Positions 15,509 to 24,963 of a stretch of 64,000 bases of DNA are shown piece by piece. Location of the stretch: the IMG/VR virus record IMGVR_UViG_3300028864_000014, positions 62,001 through 126,000 of that record; one strand, written 5' to 3'. Under the pieces are notes generated by a model. That model made no database searches. It saw nothing but the letters and a program-made list of their open reading frames with translations, and had not been told where the DNA came from. Source of the stretch: a virus. The position numbers and the translations under genes were made by a program. Every line of letters starts with the position of its first letter. Positions within the stretch are counted from its first letter, which is position 1.

Positions 15509-18500
15509 GTGGACAATTCAAAGTATATTTTTTTCAATAAAGAAGGGTTTCCTCACAATTTTACATACAATAAATATTCTGAAAGTTGGAATGGTAAAAT
15601 AATATTTGATGAAAATTCAGATCAGACATTTAAAACACAAAGTTTATATATGTTTGAAAGTGTTAATCCAATAGATTTTACTGTTCCTGCAAATTTACTA
15701 TCAATGAACTATAACAATAATAGTGGAATGACAATTTCAGGATTATCTAAATCTGGTGATACTATTTATCAAAATGAAACAATAACCAACATAACAAAAG
15801 TCAATGATTCTACTGATTTTTATTCTAAGTGGATATATGGAATAGATTTTCATAAAAAATTCCCAGTAGGTACAGTGATTAATTTTTCAGGTATAACAAA
15901 CTCATCAGATTTTAGTAATGATAAATACTTCAATGTATTATCAGTTAAAAAGAACGCTTTTTTAATTATAACAAATACAAGTAATGACATTTTCAATTAT
16001 ACATTTTCATCTGGTACAACAAGTTCATTAAACATGATTTCTATTAATGATTATAATAGAAAATTATCAGATAATAATTTATTAATTCAAAATTTATATT
16101 CAGGAAAAGTTTTTTCATTAATAAACACTACACATAATGATGGAATTGTTAGTGTAATAGAATCTGGAACAACTAAATCATATTTAAATGAAATACAAAT
16201 TGATGATGAAATAGATAAAATTTTTACATTAACAATAGAATTATTCACTGAAAGACCAACTATTTTACAAAATAATATCATATTAAATTCTTCTTCATAC
16301 AATACTGGAACTCTTAATATTGGTAAATATGCATATTTATTAGCTCCTACTACAATTTATACAGAATCAGGAATAGAGCAATCTAAAATGAACGTAATAT
16401 TTGAAGATGATTTAGGTAATAAATTATTCAGTGGATATACTTTTACAATTGAATCATTAGTGACAGACAATATTTTAGGCGATAAATTTTTGAATTTCAA
16501 GACATTTTACGATTCATCTAATGTAAAATATAAATCATATAGTGTAACTAGTAATACAACACAATGGAACACTATTCAATTTGAAGGAACATTAGATATT
16601 AAAATTGGTAGTATAATACAACTAAATGGAGTAAAAGACATTAATAATACAGGTTCTACATTTTTAATGGATAATAGAGAATTTAGTGTCATAAATGTTA
16701 GTTATGATTTAAGTTCAGATACAACTATGTTATTTGTATCTGGGTATATTATAGATGAAAATAATTCAACTTATACAATAACACAGAAACTACAATCAAA
16801 TCAAATAAAAAATGTATATTTCACATCATCTGGTGACATATCTGAATTTAACAGAACTACAATTAGTAATGCATATTGTTATTCAACATCAAATATTATA
16901 AATTTATCACAAATGTATATTAGTGGAAAAACTAATAATATATCATATGATACTATAACAGTTTTTCTAAATAAATATAAAAACATATTAAATAGATATG
17001 GTATAGATGCTTATTATTCAAATAGAAATAATATTGATTATTTGTCTATTGAAAGTCTATATGGCACAAATAGTAATTATTTTTCAGTTTCTGGCTATTC
17101 AAATAGTGTTAAAATAAATGATAATTTTTATTTAACGAACAGCGGAACAACTACAAAATATGACATTATAATAAATGAAACTTTAATACAAGAAAAAACA
17201 AATAAATCTGATTTAGATTTATATAAAACTGATGCGCATTCAGAAATAGTACTAAGATTACAAAATGATAATGATAGATTTGGATTCAATTTAAAATTAA
17301 ATGGAAATGAATATAGCATAGGTTTTTCTATTGATTCACAAACTACTATTAATAATTTCATTAATACATACGGTGATATCATGTATAGTAATGGTTATAC
17401 TATATATAGTGGATATAGTATTAATCACACAGGTTATACTTTAAATATCAAGTCAGATAACGATATTTGGGATTTAGGCGTAATAATAAATATATTATCT
17501 ACATATGAAATAATTGAAAATCAAAGAAATAATGCGATATTATTATCTGGAAATGAAATAAAAACAGATACAAATCTATTTGATTTAAACTTGGCTACAG
17601 GAATGTTATTAAAAATTACAGGCAGTACATATGAAATTAATAACAAAGAATATAATATATTATATTTATCTGAATCAGCTATAATATTATCATATCAAGG
17701 AGTATTTAACACTGAATATAATTCAATAATTGGAGGAACAACAAGAGAGTTCATCAGAAAGCCAAGAGGAGAATATAATAAAGATGTATATTTAAAAGCA
17801 TACTGGGAAGTACCATATCAAGATGAAATTGATGAATCAATATTCTTCTATGATATATCTGGGGATCAACTAACTCCTTTTAATGACATTGATAAATTAA
17901 AATACACAGGACAAAAACCATTAATTGATTTAACTAATAATATAGTATTTCTTAATAATATACCAAATACTAATATTACACAGGTGAAAAATCCTAAATA
18001 TCAGCAAACAGTTTTTACTGGATTGACGTATAAATTAGAACAATTAGATTCATCAATTTCTCATAATTATATACCAGAGCCATTAGAAATTTTCATAGGA
18101 TATAATTCTACTGAAGAAGGTGTAAATACTAGAACATTAAAAATTGATAAAATTATAACTCCTGTGAATAATACTAATTATTTATCATTAAGTGGATATA
18201 CAAACTCTGGAAATACACTTTCATTGAATAATTTTACATTAAGTGGAAATGTTATTAATTTTTTATCTACATTTGATTTTAATTTTAAAAATTATTTTGA
18301 AATAGATCAACTAATAACAATAAAATTTGAAGACAAAAATAATAAAAATCAAATAATAAATGAAAATATAAACATCTATAAAATATCAGATTTAACAAGA
18401 AATAAAATATTTATTGACACTGGTTATACTTATGTAAATGATTCAAGTGGTTATACATATGATGACTCTGGATTTACATATTTTAATACTACTGGATCAA

Positions 18501-19762
18501 CATTTTATTATGACATTGAAATTCAGCCTAAAGAAATATTATCTTGTGTATTATATGGACAAACTGAGATCGAAGACATTAGATTTAAAGTAAATCTAAA
18601 TAATGTAGGGGTACAATTAGAAGATGATGTTTATAACATTTTATATCTATCTGATATTGAAGATAACGCAATAGATTATACTCTATTCAATCGCAAAAGA
18701 AAAGAAATGTTATTAAATTATAGAGAGGTTTATGATTATATTGGTTCATATAAAGCATTAATAAATGCTATCAATTTCTTTGGTTATAATGATTTATATT
18801 TATCAGAATATTACAGAAATATAGATAAATCATCAACACTTTACGGTAGTTTGCATAAAATATTAATTCCTGATATATTTGATAATAGTGTTCCTGGTTG
18901 GAATGAAACAGATTTTATAAGTAGTAAATATCAAAATAAAATATCATGGAAAAAAACAAATTTATTCAATCTATCATATTCAATAACTGATTACGATGGA
19001 AACAATATTTTAATCTATTCATTAGATGAAGTTCAAACAAAATTGACTAAATTAAAAACTTGGTTGAGAAGACATATAGTACCATTATCCACCAATTTAG
19101 TTGATATAACAGGAGTTTCTGATACTAGTCAAACACTATATCAAAATTATGATGAATCAAATCAAGTTAAAAAATCAGTAGTAGACAGAAGTTCATCAGT
19201 AGTAAATTTCAATTACACGGCAACTTTAAATTTTGGTTCAGATTATTTAGTTACTGTTAATTTCTATACTTTATTCGGTGCAACAGGCACTACAATAGAT
19301 AATAATGAAATACCTAATGAGTTTTCTGTTAAAATAAAAACTTTCTATCTTTCTGGTACAACATTTATTGAACCAACAGAAACTTTAATACCTGTTCAAT
19401 ATTTTAAATTACATAAAAATGATTTATCATCATTTAGTTTTAGTTTAAATAAAGATGTTGATCCATATATTTATGTTGAAACAACTACTTATGATAATGG
19501 AGGAAGTGGAATTGGATATGTTAATAATAAATTATTCTATTATGATGAGCCAAGAAATTATTGGTTAGTTAATAATAATTTTGATTTAACAAAAATGAAA
19601 TATTATCAAACTACTGATCATATAACAAATACTGTTCAATATTGGGACAATTCAAATGCTACTTATAATAATAGCAGCACAATTATTTCATCACCAGTGG
19701 AAACTATCGTAAAAGTAAATTCTTTAAATAAAACATACATATCTAAAATAATACCAAAATAA
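15509..19762 (+). CDS. Very large virion structural protein (baseplate or tail)
   Basis: The start is taken at GTG 15509 (reads DNSKYIFFNKEGFPHNF), because the 12 codons before it coincide with a promoter-like element also found upstream of 21024. The 1417-residue product is Ser/Thr/Asn/Tyr-rich with many SGxT turns, typical of beta-rich tail proteins. Near the C-terminal quarter, a charged segment RKRKEMLLNYREVYDYIG...ALINAINFFGYNDLYLSEYYR precedes further beta-rich sequence, suggesting a structured core. By size and location it could be a baseplate wedge or long tail protein. Exact homology is not recognised. Confidence 0.75.
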   Translation: MDNSKYIFFNKEGFPHNFTYNKYSESWNGKIIFDENSDQTFKTQSLYMFESVNPIDFTVPANLLSMNYNNNSGMTISGLSKSGDTIYQNETITNITKVNDSTDFYSKWIYGIDFHKKFPVGTVINFSGITNSSDFSNDKYFNVLSVKKNAFLIITNTSNDIFNYTFSSGTTSSLNMISINDYNRKLSDNNLLIQNLYSGKVFSLINTTHNDGIVSVIESGTTKSYLNEIQIDDEIDKIFTLTIELFTERPTILQNNIILNSSSYNTGTLNIGKYAYLLAPTTIYTESGIEQSKMNVIFEDDLGNKLFSGYTFTIESLVTDNILGDKFLNFKTFYDSSNVKYKSYSVTSNTTQWNTIQFEGTLDIKIGSIIQLNGVKDINNTGSTFLMDNREFSVINVSYDLSSDTTMLFVSGYIIDENNSTYTITQKLQSNQIKNVYFTSSGDISEFNRTTISNAYCYSTSNIINLSQMYISGKTNNISYDTITVFLNKYKNILNRYGIDAYYSNRNNIDYLSIESLYGTNSNYFSVSGYSNSVKINDNFYLTNSGTTTKYDIIINETLIQEKTNKSDLDLYKTDAHSEIVLRLQNDNDRFGFNLKLNGNEYSIGFSIDSQTTINNFINTYGDIMYSNGYTIYSGYSINHTGYTLNIKSDNDIWDLGVIINILSTYEIIENQRNNAILLSGNEIKTDTNLFDLNLATGMLLKITGSTYEINNKEYNILYLSESAIILSYQGVFNTEYNSIIGGTTREFIRKPRGEYNKDVYLKAYWEVPYQDEIDESIFFYDISGDQLTPFNDIDKLKYTGQKPLIDLTNNIVFLNNIPNTNITQVKNPKYQQTVFTGLTYKLEQLDSSISHNYIPEPLEIFIGYNSTEEGVNTRTLKIDKIITPVNNTNYLSLSGYTNSGNTLSLNNFTLSGNVINFLSTFDFNFKNYFEIDQLITIKFEDKNNKNQIINENINIYKISDLTRNKIFIDTGYTYVNDSSGYTYDDSGFTYFNTTGSTFYYDIEIQPKEILSCVLYGQTEIEDIRFKVNLNNVGVQLEDDVYNILYLSDIEDNAIDYTLFNRKRKEMLLNYREVYDYIGSYKALINAINFFGYNDLYLSEYYRNIDKSSTLYGSLHKILIPDIFDNSVPGWNETDFISSKYQNKISWKKTNLFNLSYSITDYDGNNILIYSLDEVQTKLTKLKTWLRRHIVPLSTNLVDITGVSDTSQTLYQNYDESNQVKKSVVDRSSSVVNFNYTATLNFGSDYLVTVNFYTLFGATGTTIDNNEIPNEFSVKIKTFYLSGTTFIEPTETLIPVQYFKLHKNDLSSFSFSLNKDVDPYIYVETTTYDNGGSGIGYVNNKLFYYDEPRNYWLVNNNFDLTKMKYYQTTDHITNTVQYWDNSNATYNNSSTIISSPVETIVKVNSLNKTYISKIIPK

Positions 19763-19774
19763 ATATATAACAAC

Positions 19775-20080
19775 ATGACAGATTATGATACTCTTTATAT
19801 AAGAAGTTTTAGCGGTATGACTGGATCTACAATGAATAGTGGTATCACATCAAGTGGTACCACTGATTTTCATCAGTTTATAGATGAAAACGGTAATGTA
19901 TCTCAAATACCAAAAATTAAAAAAATAAGATATAAATATTACATTGACCCTGATACTCCTGATAGAATAATAACTGAATCTTGTGTAATAGGAGTAGATG
20001 ATGAAGAAAGTGGTCCATGTAGCTTCGGCGTAGCACTGGGCATTGGTGACGATACAATGTGCTTAGCTAAATATGATTAG
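19775..20080 (+). CDS. Small probable virion protein
   Basis: The 101-residue protein begins MTDYDTLYIRSFSGMTGS and is rich in Ser, Thr, Gly and Asp, like the large structural protein 12 bases upstream. It has three cysteines in the last 40 residues (ITESCVIG, GPCSFG, DTMCLAKYD). No known domain. It probably belongs to the same late transcript. Confidence 0.6.
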   Translation: MTDYDTLYIRSFSGMTGSTMNSGITSSGTTDFHQFIDENGNVSQIPKIKKIRYKYYIDPDTPDRIITESCVIGVDDEESGPCSFGVALGIGDDTMCLAKYD

Positions 20081-20384
20081 AAATATATTCTAAATATAAA
20101 TTATTCATAAATCTTTCAATATTAATACATATTGAAAATTTGCCATAGATATCATCTTTCTCATTATAACATCTGAATCCAACATTATCTACAAAAAACA
20201 ATCTAATAAGTTTATTATCAATTAATAAGCCTTGTCTTTTTGATAACATCTTAAGTTGTTCATCATCAAATTTAATCAATAAATTATCAATAGTATTATC
20301 AATGCTAATATCATATTTTTTGTTTTTAAGTTTTTCTAAACTATCTTTAAGTGAAAAAAAATCATTCATCATTTTTATCATCAT
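20067..20384 (-). CDS. Small hypothetical protein
   Basis: This protein of about 100 residues is not recognised. The precise start among Met at 20384, 20381 and 20369 is uncertain; the last gives the smallest overlap with the upstream gene. It contains a helical KLKNKKYDISIDNTIDNLL stretch and a FFVDNVGFRCYN strand. Its 3' end overlaps the convergent plus-strand gene by 14 bases. Confidence 0.55.
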   Translation of the reverse strand: MMIKMMNDFFSLKDSLEKLKNKKYDISIDNTIDNLLIKFDDEQLKMLSKRQGLLIDNKLIRLFFVDNVGFRCYNEKDDIYGKFSICINIERFMNNLYLEYISNHI

Positions 20385-20730
20385 TTTTTGAATCTGATAT
20401 GCATGTTTTTCCTACAATATTCAATTCTCCTTTTTTTATCATATCTAATAGAGTAGGAATTGTATATGTAATAACATCACTAATTAATATAAATGTATCA
20501 TATTTACCGTATTTATCACCATGTATAAATTCATCTAAATCCATTTTTGAGATTTCTTCTGTGCCATCTTTGAAAATTGTATTAACTACAACTAATTGAT
20601 TTTTTTTTAATTTATCATAACATTCATGAGTAGAAATATTTACACCATCTGTTAAATTATTTGTATCTGGATTAAGAACAAATAAAAATAAATTACCATC
20701 TATTCTTAATACCACGCCATCATACTTCAT
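20362..20730 (-). CDS. Small hypothetical protein
   Basis: This 122-residue protein starts MKYDGVVLRIDGNLFLFVL, suggesting an SH3/OB-like beta start, and has an acidic, Lys/Asp-rich C-terminus (SKNDDKNDE). Function unknown. It overlaps both neighbours, so the three minus-strand genes 20971-20067 form one translational unit. Confidence 0.6.
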   Translation of the reverse strand: MKYDGVVLRIDGNLFLFVLNPDTNNLTDGVNISTHECYDKLKKNQLVVVNTIFKDGTEEISKMDLDEFIHGDKYGKYDTFILISDVITYTIPTLLDMIKKGELNIVGKTCISDSKNDDKNDE

Positions 20731-20971
20731 ATATCTTTATTAATTTTAAATATCTACTTAACTTTTTATTATTTTCTACTAATCTGTTTATATCTATTAT
20801 AACATCATTTATTGATAAAAAATCAATATTATTTAAATTATATGCAAAAAATTCTATTACATCAATTCTTTTTTCAAAAAATTTATTTTTTGGACTTCCA
20901 CATTTTTTAGCATAAACTAAGTGAAAACCATCAAAACTATCTATCTTATCATCAATTATTCCTTTTAACAT
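20720..20971 (-). CDS. Small hypothetical protein
   Basis: This 83-residue protein is not recognised. A predicted helix runs through DVIIDINRLVENNKKLSRYLKLI near the C-terminus. It is divergent from the resolvase gene and first in a three-gene minus-strand unit. Confidence 0.55.
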   Translation of the reverse strand: MLKGIIDDKIDSFDGFHLVYAKKCGSPKNKFFEKRIDVIEFFAYNLNNIDFLSINDVIIDINRLVENNKKLSRYLKLIKIYEV

Positions 20972-20994
20972 CTATTTTAAGAACTTGTTTTTAT

Positions 20995-21009
20995 TTATAT
21001 ATAAAAAAA
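20995..21009 (+). promoter_or_regulatory. Candidate promoter, TTTATATATAA with A-run
   Basis: The element is preceded by TTGTTTTTA and closely matches the one at 15476-15499. It lies 15 bases before the resolvase ATG at 21024. Confidence 0.45.
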
Positions 21010-21023
21010 AATCAAAACAGTTT

Positions 21024-21737
21024 ATGATATTTATAGGATTAGATGTATCAAAAATTTCAACTGCACTATGTATTGAAAAAAATGGAATCACTAAATTATT
21101 TAGTTATTCTACTCAAAAAGATAATAATATATGGGTTAAAGATACCAACTCTATTATTAATTACAGACATATTAAATATTCATATCTAGATGAAGATGAT
21201 TATAGTAAATCTGAAATACTGAAGTTACAAAATTTTGATGAAGTTACAGATTTAATAATAAATGATATTTTTAATAATGTAGGAATATTAGATAGTATTA
21301 GAATAGGAATTGAAGGATTTTCTTATAATTCAAAAGGTCCAATATTTGATTTAATAGAATTTACAACTCTACTAAAATATAAATTATTACATAGAATAAA
21401 TAAATACGGGGAAATTCAAATTTTTTCACCAATAACACTTAAAATGGAAGCTTGTAAAATGGCATATAAACCTAGAATAGAAACTAAAGGAAAAAAGGTA
21501 ATTAAAGAAATAATACACAATGAAAATGATGAAGGTAAAAATGCTAAAGACTTTGATAAATGGGACATGCTTTACGCTTTAATTAAAAGTGATGTGAAAT
21601 TAGAACTAAAGGATTGGTGTGTAGAAAATATGGAAAAAATATCTAAGATAAAAAAAGTACCTAAGCCAATAGATGATGAGATTGATGCTATATTTCTATC
21701 ACAAATAATAAAAAAACAATATAATCAAAGAAAATAA
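21024..21737 (+). CDS. RuvC-like Holliday junction resolvase
   Basis: ATG 21024 is chosen (MIFIGLDVSKIS). The upstream in-frame TTG lies in promoter-like sequence. The 237-residue protein has the RNase H-fold resolvase residues: IGLD (Asp7), an acidic residue in IGIEGF (about residue 92) and a C-terminal DDEIDA pair near 221-225. These four carboxylates coordinate two metal ions in RuvC-type enzymes, which resolve branched DNA before packaging. T4 uses the unrelated gp49. It is larger than E. coli RuvC (173 aa) owing to an insert around residues 150-195. A phage-type RuvC/YqgF relative is the best reading. Confidence 0.78.
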   Translation: MIFIGLDVSKISTALCIEKNGITKLFSYSTQKDNNIWVKDTNSIINYRHIKYSYLDEDDYSKSEILKLQNFDEVTDLIINDIFNNVGILDSIRIGIEGFSYNSKGPIFDLIEFTTLLKYKLLHRINKYGEIQIFSPITLKMEACKMAYKPRIETKGKKVIKEIIHNENDEGKNAKDFDKWDMLYALIKSDVKLELKDWCVENMEKISKIKKVPKPIDDEIDAIFLSQIIKKQYNQRK

Positions 21738-21890
21738 TTAATATATAATCATTGTATATTTCAAGCATTTAAGTGGGGGAAATATATAATATATATAGTA
21801 TATATATCATGATCTTGCATCTTTTTTATAAATGATTGATTATTAATAATATACAAACTAAGAAAATTATACAAAATTTAAAATTTAAAT

Positions 21891-22793
21891 ATGTTTGAAG
21901 ACGGTAAAGAATACAAATTTAAAAATAAAGACATAAAAGTATTTGGTCCAAAAGCTAATGAGGCTCAGCAGATTGATCCTAATATCATACCAAAATTTCC
22001 TATCAATAAACCTGTTAAATTTGATGTAGAACTAATGAAAAAGGCAATTAAGTATGGATTAGTTATACTTATTAATTATAGAGGTGAAGAAGATCGTTGG
22101 AAAGGTGGTAGAGAAAGAACTATTCAGCCTATGGTACTTGGTGTTAATAAAAATACTAAAAATATGTTGGTGAGAGGGTTTCATCTTGAAGGATGGTCAG
22201 TGTCTCAAAAAGCAGAAACAAAAAAAGTGTGGAGATTATTTAAAACTGATAATATTGTATCAATGACATTCACAGGAAACTTTTTCCGTTTACCTCCTAT
22301 TGGATATAAGATGAATGATAGGGTAATGACAGAAAAAATATTAGCCAAAGCAGATTTTAATGAAATAAGAAGAAACCAGAACACTTTATTAAAAGGTGGA
22401 CAGATACAATCAGAAGAAGAAACAACTATCTCCACCCCAACGGGAGGAGTAGTGAGCATTGAAATAACCAACTCTAATAGTCAGATAGATTTAAAAACAC
22501 CGTCAAAGAATTTACTTATAAACAAAAACAATTATGATCCTAATAGATTTTTGAGAGATTCAAGTACAAAATCTATGAAATTTTCAGTTATGAAAAGTAT
22601 GTTTGGTAATAATTATCTTGTATTAGTAGGTGCGATGGGTACAATTAATAGACAAATTAAAGTATATGATGGTAAAAAATTAATAGGTAATTATAGATGT
22701 ATTAAAACATTTTTAGGATCTGATTTAAGTAATAATAAAATTGTAGATGGTAAAAATATATTTGACTTATACGTATTTAATAGAAAAATTTAA
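21891..22793 (+). CDS. WYL-domain-like protein
   Basis: In the 300-residue protein, residues about 50-120 (AIKYGLVILINYRG, RERTIQPMVLGVNKNTKNMLVRGFHLEGWS, VWRLFKTDNIVSM) match the WYL domain pattern: an h-x-Y strand, an R-x-I-x-P strand, an L-x-x-x turn and a W-R-x-F/x-x-I strand. WYL domains bind nucleic acid or nucleotide ligands and regulate defence and DNA-damage genes. No N-terminal HTH is present. The C-terminal 100 residues are unrecognised. It follows a 153-base AT-rich intergenic region and precedes two CTS-bearing ORFans. Confidence 0.55.
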   Translation: MFEDGKEYKFKNKDIKVFGPKANEAQQIDPNIIPKFPINKPVKFDVELMKKAIKYGLVILINYRGEEDRWKGGRERTIQPMVLGVNKNTKNMLVRGFHLEGWSVSQKAETKKVWRLFKTDNIVSMTFTGNFFRLPPIGYKMNDRVMTEKILAKADFNEIRRNQNTLLKGGQIQSEEETTISTPTGGVVSIEITNSNSQIDLKTPSKNLLINKNNYDPNRFLRDSSTKSMKFSVMKSMFGNNYLVLVGAMGTINRQIKVYDGKKLIGNYRCIKTFLGSDLSNNKIVDGKNIFDLYVFNRKI

Positions 22794-22796
22794 AAT

Positions 22797-23144
22797 ATGA
22801 AGCACTTAAGATTATTTGAGAATGAGTTATCGTATAAATATAAAGTAGGTGATTATGTATTAATTAACTATGATACTAAATCTAAAACATTATCAAAGTT
22901 GAAGGATTTTGTAAATATTCATATAGGAAAAATACTGTTTATTGACGATAAAAGTTTAATTATTCAATATAATAATCCACCAGATAAATTGAATCATTTT
23001 TTTTCTGATAAAGTAGTAGGCAATAAAAATATTAAAAATTCTGTGTTTTTTTGGAATAAAATAAATACAATAAGAAGATTGGCAACAGAAGATGAAATAT
23101 CAGAATATGAAGTAGTTAAAAATACAAATAAATTTAATATATGA
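22797..23144 (+). CDS. CTS-like / SH3-like / KFNI small protein
   Basis: The 115-residue protein starts MKHLRLFENE (CTS-like) and continues with YKYKVGDYVLINY, an SH3-like or KOW-like first strand pair. It ends NKFNI. Its stop overlaps the next start (ATATGA). It is a paralogue of the next gene in its first 30 residues and last 5, with an unrelated middle. Confidence 0.7.
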   Translation: MKHLRLFENELSYKYKVGDYVLINYDTKSKTLSKLKDFVNIHIGKILFIDDKSLIIQYNNPPDKLNHFFSDKVVGNKNIKNSVFFWNKINTIRRLATEDEISEYEVVKNTNKFNI

Positions 23145-23482
23145 AACATTTGAAATTATATGAATCTAATCTCATACCTAAATATAAAGTAGGTGATTAT
23201 GTTCATTTAGGTATGGAGCCAGATTTTACTTATGATGATTGCTTAGGACAAATACTTAAAATAGATAAAAACGGATTCATAAAAGAACCTGAAGAAACAG
23301 ATTCAGATAAAAATCATGATTATTATATTAATACATTAAATCCTTACCCATATAAAGTTAAAATATTAGATGGTAAATTCGATGCAGAAGAAGGTTTAAT
23401 AGATAGATATCTGAATAAAGATGAAATAGAATATTTTGAGTATTTATTAAAGAATAATGATACTAAAAAATTTAATATATGA
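23141..23482 (+). CDS. CTS-like / SH3-like / KKFNI small protein, paralogue of upstream gene
   Basis: The 113-residue protein starts MKHLKLYESN (LYE|S fits a gp21-type site). It then has PKYKVGDYVHLG and a second KVKILDGKF strand, suggesting a small SH3-like barrel. It ends KKFNI and overlaps the next gene by four bases. Function unknown. Confidence 0.7.
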   Translation: MKHLKLYESNLIPKYKVGDYVHLGMEPDFTYDDCLGQILKIDKNGFIKEPEETDSDKNHDYYINTLNPYPYKVKILDGKFDAEEGLIDRYLNKDEIEYFEYLLKNNDTKKFNI

Positions 23483-23739
23483 GTAAATTAATTAATGATA
23501 TACATAAAATGTTGGGGTATATTAAAATCATACAACAATATAATTTTTTTTCACAATTAGGAAACGAAGAAGAAATTGATTATTTAAGAGATAAAGTAGA
23601 TAACCTTTATTATATCGATGATACAGATAAACTCATAAAAGATTTTGAATGGTGTGCTGATATGGTTAATCAGCTTTACAATGAAGTTGATCCTGAATTC
23701 AAAAAGAAATTATTAAAAGAAGAACAAGAGCAAGATTAA
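23479..23739 (+). CDS. Small hypothetical protein
   Basis: This 86-residue protein is helical and acidic (LRDKVDNLYYIDDTDKLIKDFEW; KKLLKEEQEQD) and not recognised. It is the last gene of the unit before a bidirectional terminator. Confidence 0.6.
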   Translation: MSKLINDIHKMLGYIKIIQQYNFFSQLGNEEEIDYLRDKVDNLYYIDDTDKLIKDFEWCADMVNQLYNEVDPEFKKKLLKEEQEQD

Positions 23740-23740
23740 C

Positions 23741-23771
23741 AAAAAAACTCAGATTAAATCTGAGTTTTTTT
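23741..23771. terminator. Bidirectional rho-independent terminator
   Basis: A 14-bp stem (A7-CTCAGAT with complement, TAA loop) lies between convergent genes. Confidence 0.85.
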
Positions 23772-24244
23772 TATCTACCATATCTATCACCAGGATATTT
23801 CTTATCAATTTCTTTCCACATTTCAAATGAACGTTTAAATAACTCAAATTTATTTTCAATGAAATCAGTTACCCCGTCATCTGTTGTACTATCTATATTA
23901 AAATGTTCAATAACATTTGATGGTAAATTCTCAAGATTGTTTTTTATTCCTAAAAAATAATATTTACTTTTTTCAGTTAAATAATAATTTATAGATTCAA
24001 TTAATTTTTTAATATAATCTGATTCACCATAATCCGATAATGTATCACCCATTAGACTTATTTTTCTTTCATCATTTTTCTCTCTTTCCACTGTATATGC
24101 ATCACTTGTTATTCCTTTTTGACTAGGATTTTTATCAAAGTCTTCATCTGAAATTGGTTTTTTATGTTCGCCATCAATTTTTCCACCATATGGAAATTTT
24201 ATATATTCTTTTATATATTCTCCATAGTCTACTATTTTTTTCAT
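23771..24244 (-). CDS. Hypothetical protein with CTS-like start
   Basis: The 157-residue protein starts MKKIVDYGEYIKEYI, a looser CTS-like peptide (YIKE|Y). A polar, Asp/Glu/Lys-rich body follows and a helical C-terminal half (NKFELFKRSFEMWKEID). Not recognised. It is the last gene of the minus-strand run starting at 26343. Confidence 0.6.
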   Translation of the reverse strand: MKKIVDYGEYIKEYIKFPYGGKIDGEHKKPISDEDFDKNPSQKGITSDAYTVEREKNDERKISLMGDTLSDYGESDYIKKLIESINYYLTEKSKYYFLGIKNNLENLPSNVIEHFNIDSTTDDGVTDFIENKFELFKRSFEMWKEIDKKYPGDRYGR

Positions 24245-24262
24245 GCCTTTTATATTTTTTTT

Positions 24263-24607
24263 TTATATATTAAATTTATTAGTTGATATTAATAAATCCA
24301 AATCATCTCTTGTTATTATTGACCAATTATCCTTATTATTCCAATCATAATCTGGATATTTGTCTAATATATAATCTAATCTACGCTCTGCTTGTTTTGT
24401 TGTAAAAAAACAAGCTGTGTTATTAATATTATAAATTGTATTTGAATTAAATTTATTAATATCAATAGAAGATATTACATCACTAGATTCATATGGAAGA
24501 TTCATCAATATCAATTTATCACCTTTAGTTGGTCTATTCAAAATTAATAAATATTTTTGTTTATTTTCTTCTTTCTTTTTAAATATGTTAAATTTTTCTA
24601 CTATCAT
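24263..24607 (-). CDS. CTS/KFNI small protein, paralogue of 24610-24948
   Basis: The 114-residue protein starts MIVEKFNIFKKKEE and ends STNKFNI. It aligns with the upstream gene over its whole length (YLLILNRPTKGD versus YFLILHRPNEGD; RRLDYILDKYPDYDWNNKDNW versus DRLDNILHKYSDSQWTNRNNW), so the pair arose by tandem duplication. The central ILxRPxxGD segment is the best-kept part. Function unknown. Confidence 0.72.
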   Translation of the reverse strand: MIVEKFNIFKKKEENKQKYLLILNRPTKGDKLILMNLPYESSDVISSIDINKFNSNTIYNINNTACFFTTKQAERRLDYILDKYPDYDWNNKDNWSIITRDDLDLLISTNKFNI

Positions 24608-24609
24608 AA

Positions 24610-24948
24610 TTATAAATTAAATTTATTTGTAGTGAATAAAAAATTCAACTCGTCAAAAGTTTTTATCATCCAATTATTTCTATTAGTCCATTGAGAATCA
24701 CTATATTTATGTAGTATATTATCTAATCTATCATTGGCTAATTCAATTGTAGGAAAACTTTCAATATTATTATTTTTCCCTTTTAGAATATTTATATTAC
24801 TTGAATTTATTTCATCAGTAGTAATAAAATCCTCAATTCCGTGAGTAAGTTTATATAATATAGAATAATCTCCTTCATTTGGTCTGTGTAAAATCAAGAA
24901 ATATTTTTCTTCTTTGTTTTTAAATATATTAAATCTTTCTATTATCAC
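24610..24948 (-). CDS. CTS/KFNL small protein, paralogue of 24263-24607
   Basis: The 112-residue protein starts MIIERFNIFKNKEE and ends TTNKFNL. It shares the ILxRPxxGD and RLDxILxKYxDxxWxNxxNW segments with the next gene. No known family is recognised. The two genes are two bases apart. Confidence 0.72.
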   Translation of the reverse strand: MIIERFNIFKNKEEKYFLILHRPNEGDYSILYKLTHGIEDFITTDEINSSNINILKGKNNNIESFPTIELANDRLDNILHKYSDSQWTNRNNWMIKTFDELNFLFTTNKFNL

Positions 24949-24963
24949 ATTCTAATATTATTT

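Noticed and set aside
23141-23482. KFNI ending explained only by overlap of the stop with the next start
   Set aside because: Several copies are not followed by an overlapping start (for example 1356, 24263, 24964, 14649) and use different synonymous codons, so a pure translation-signal explanation is insufficient.
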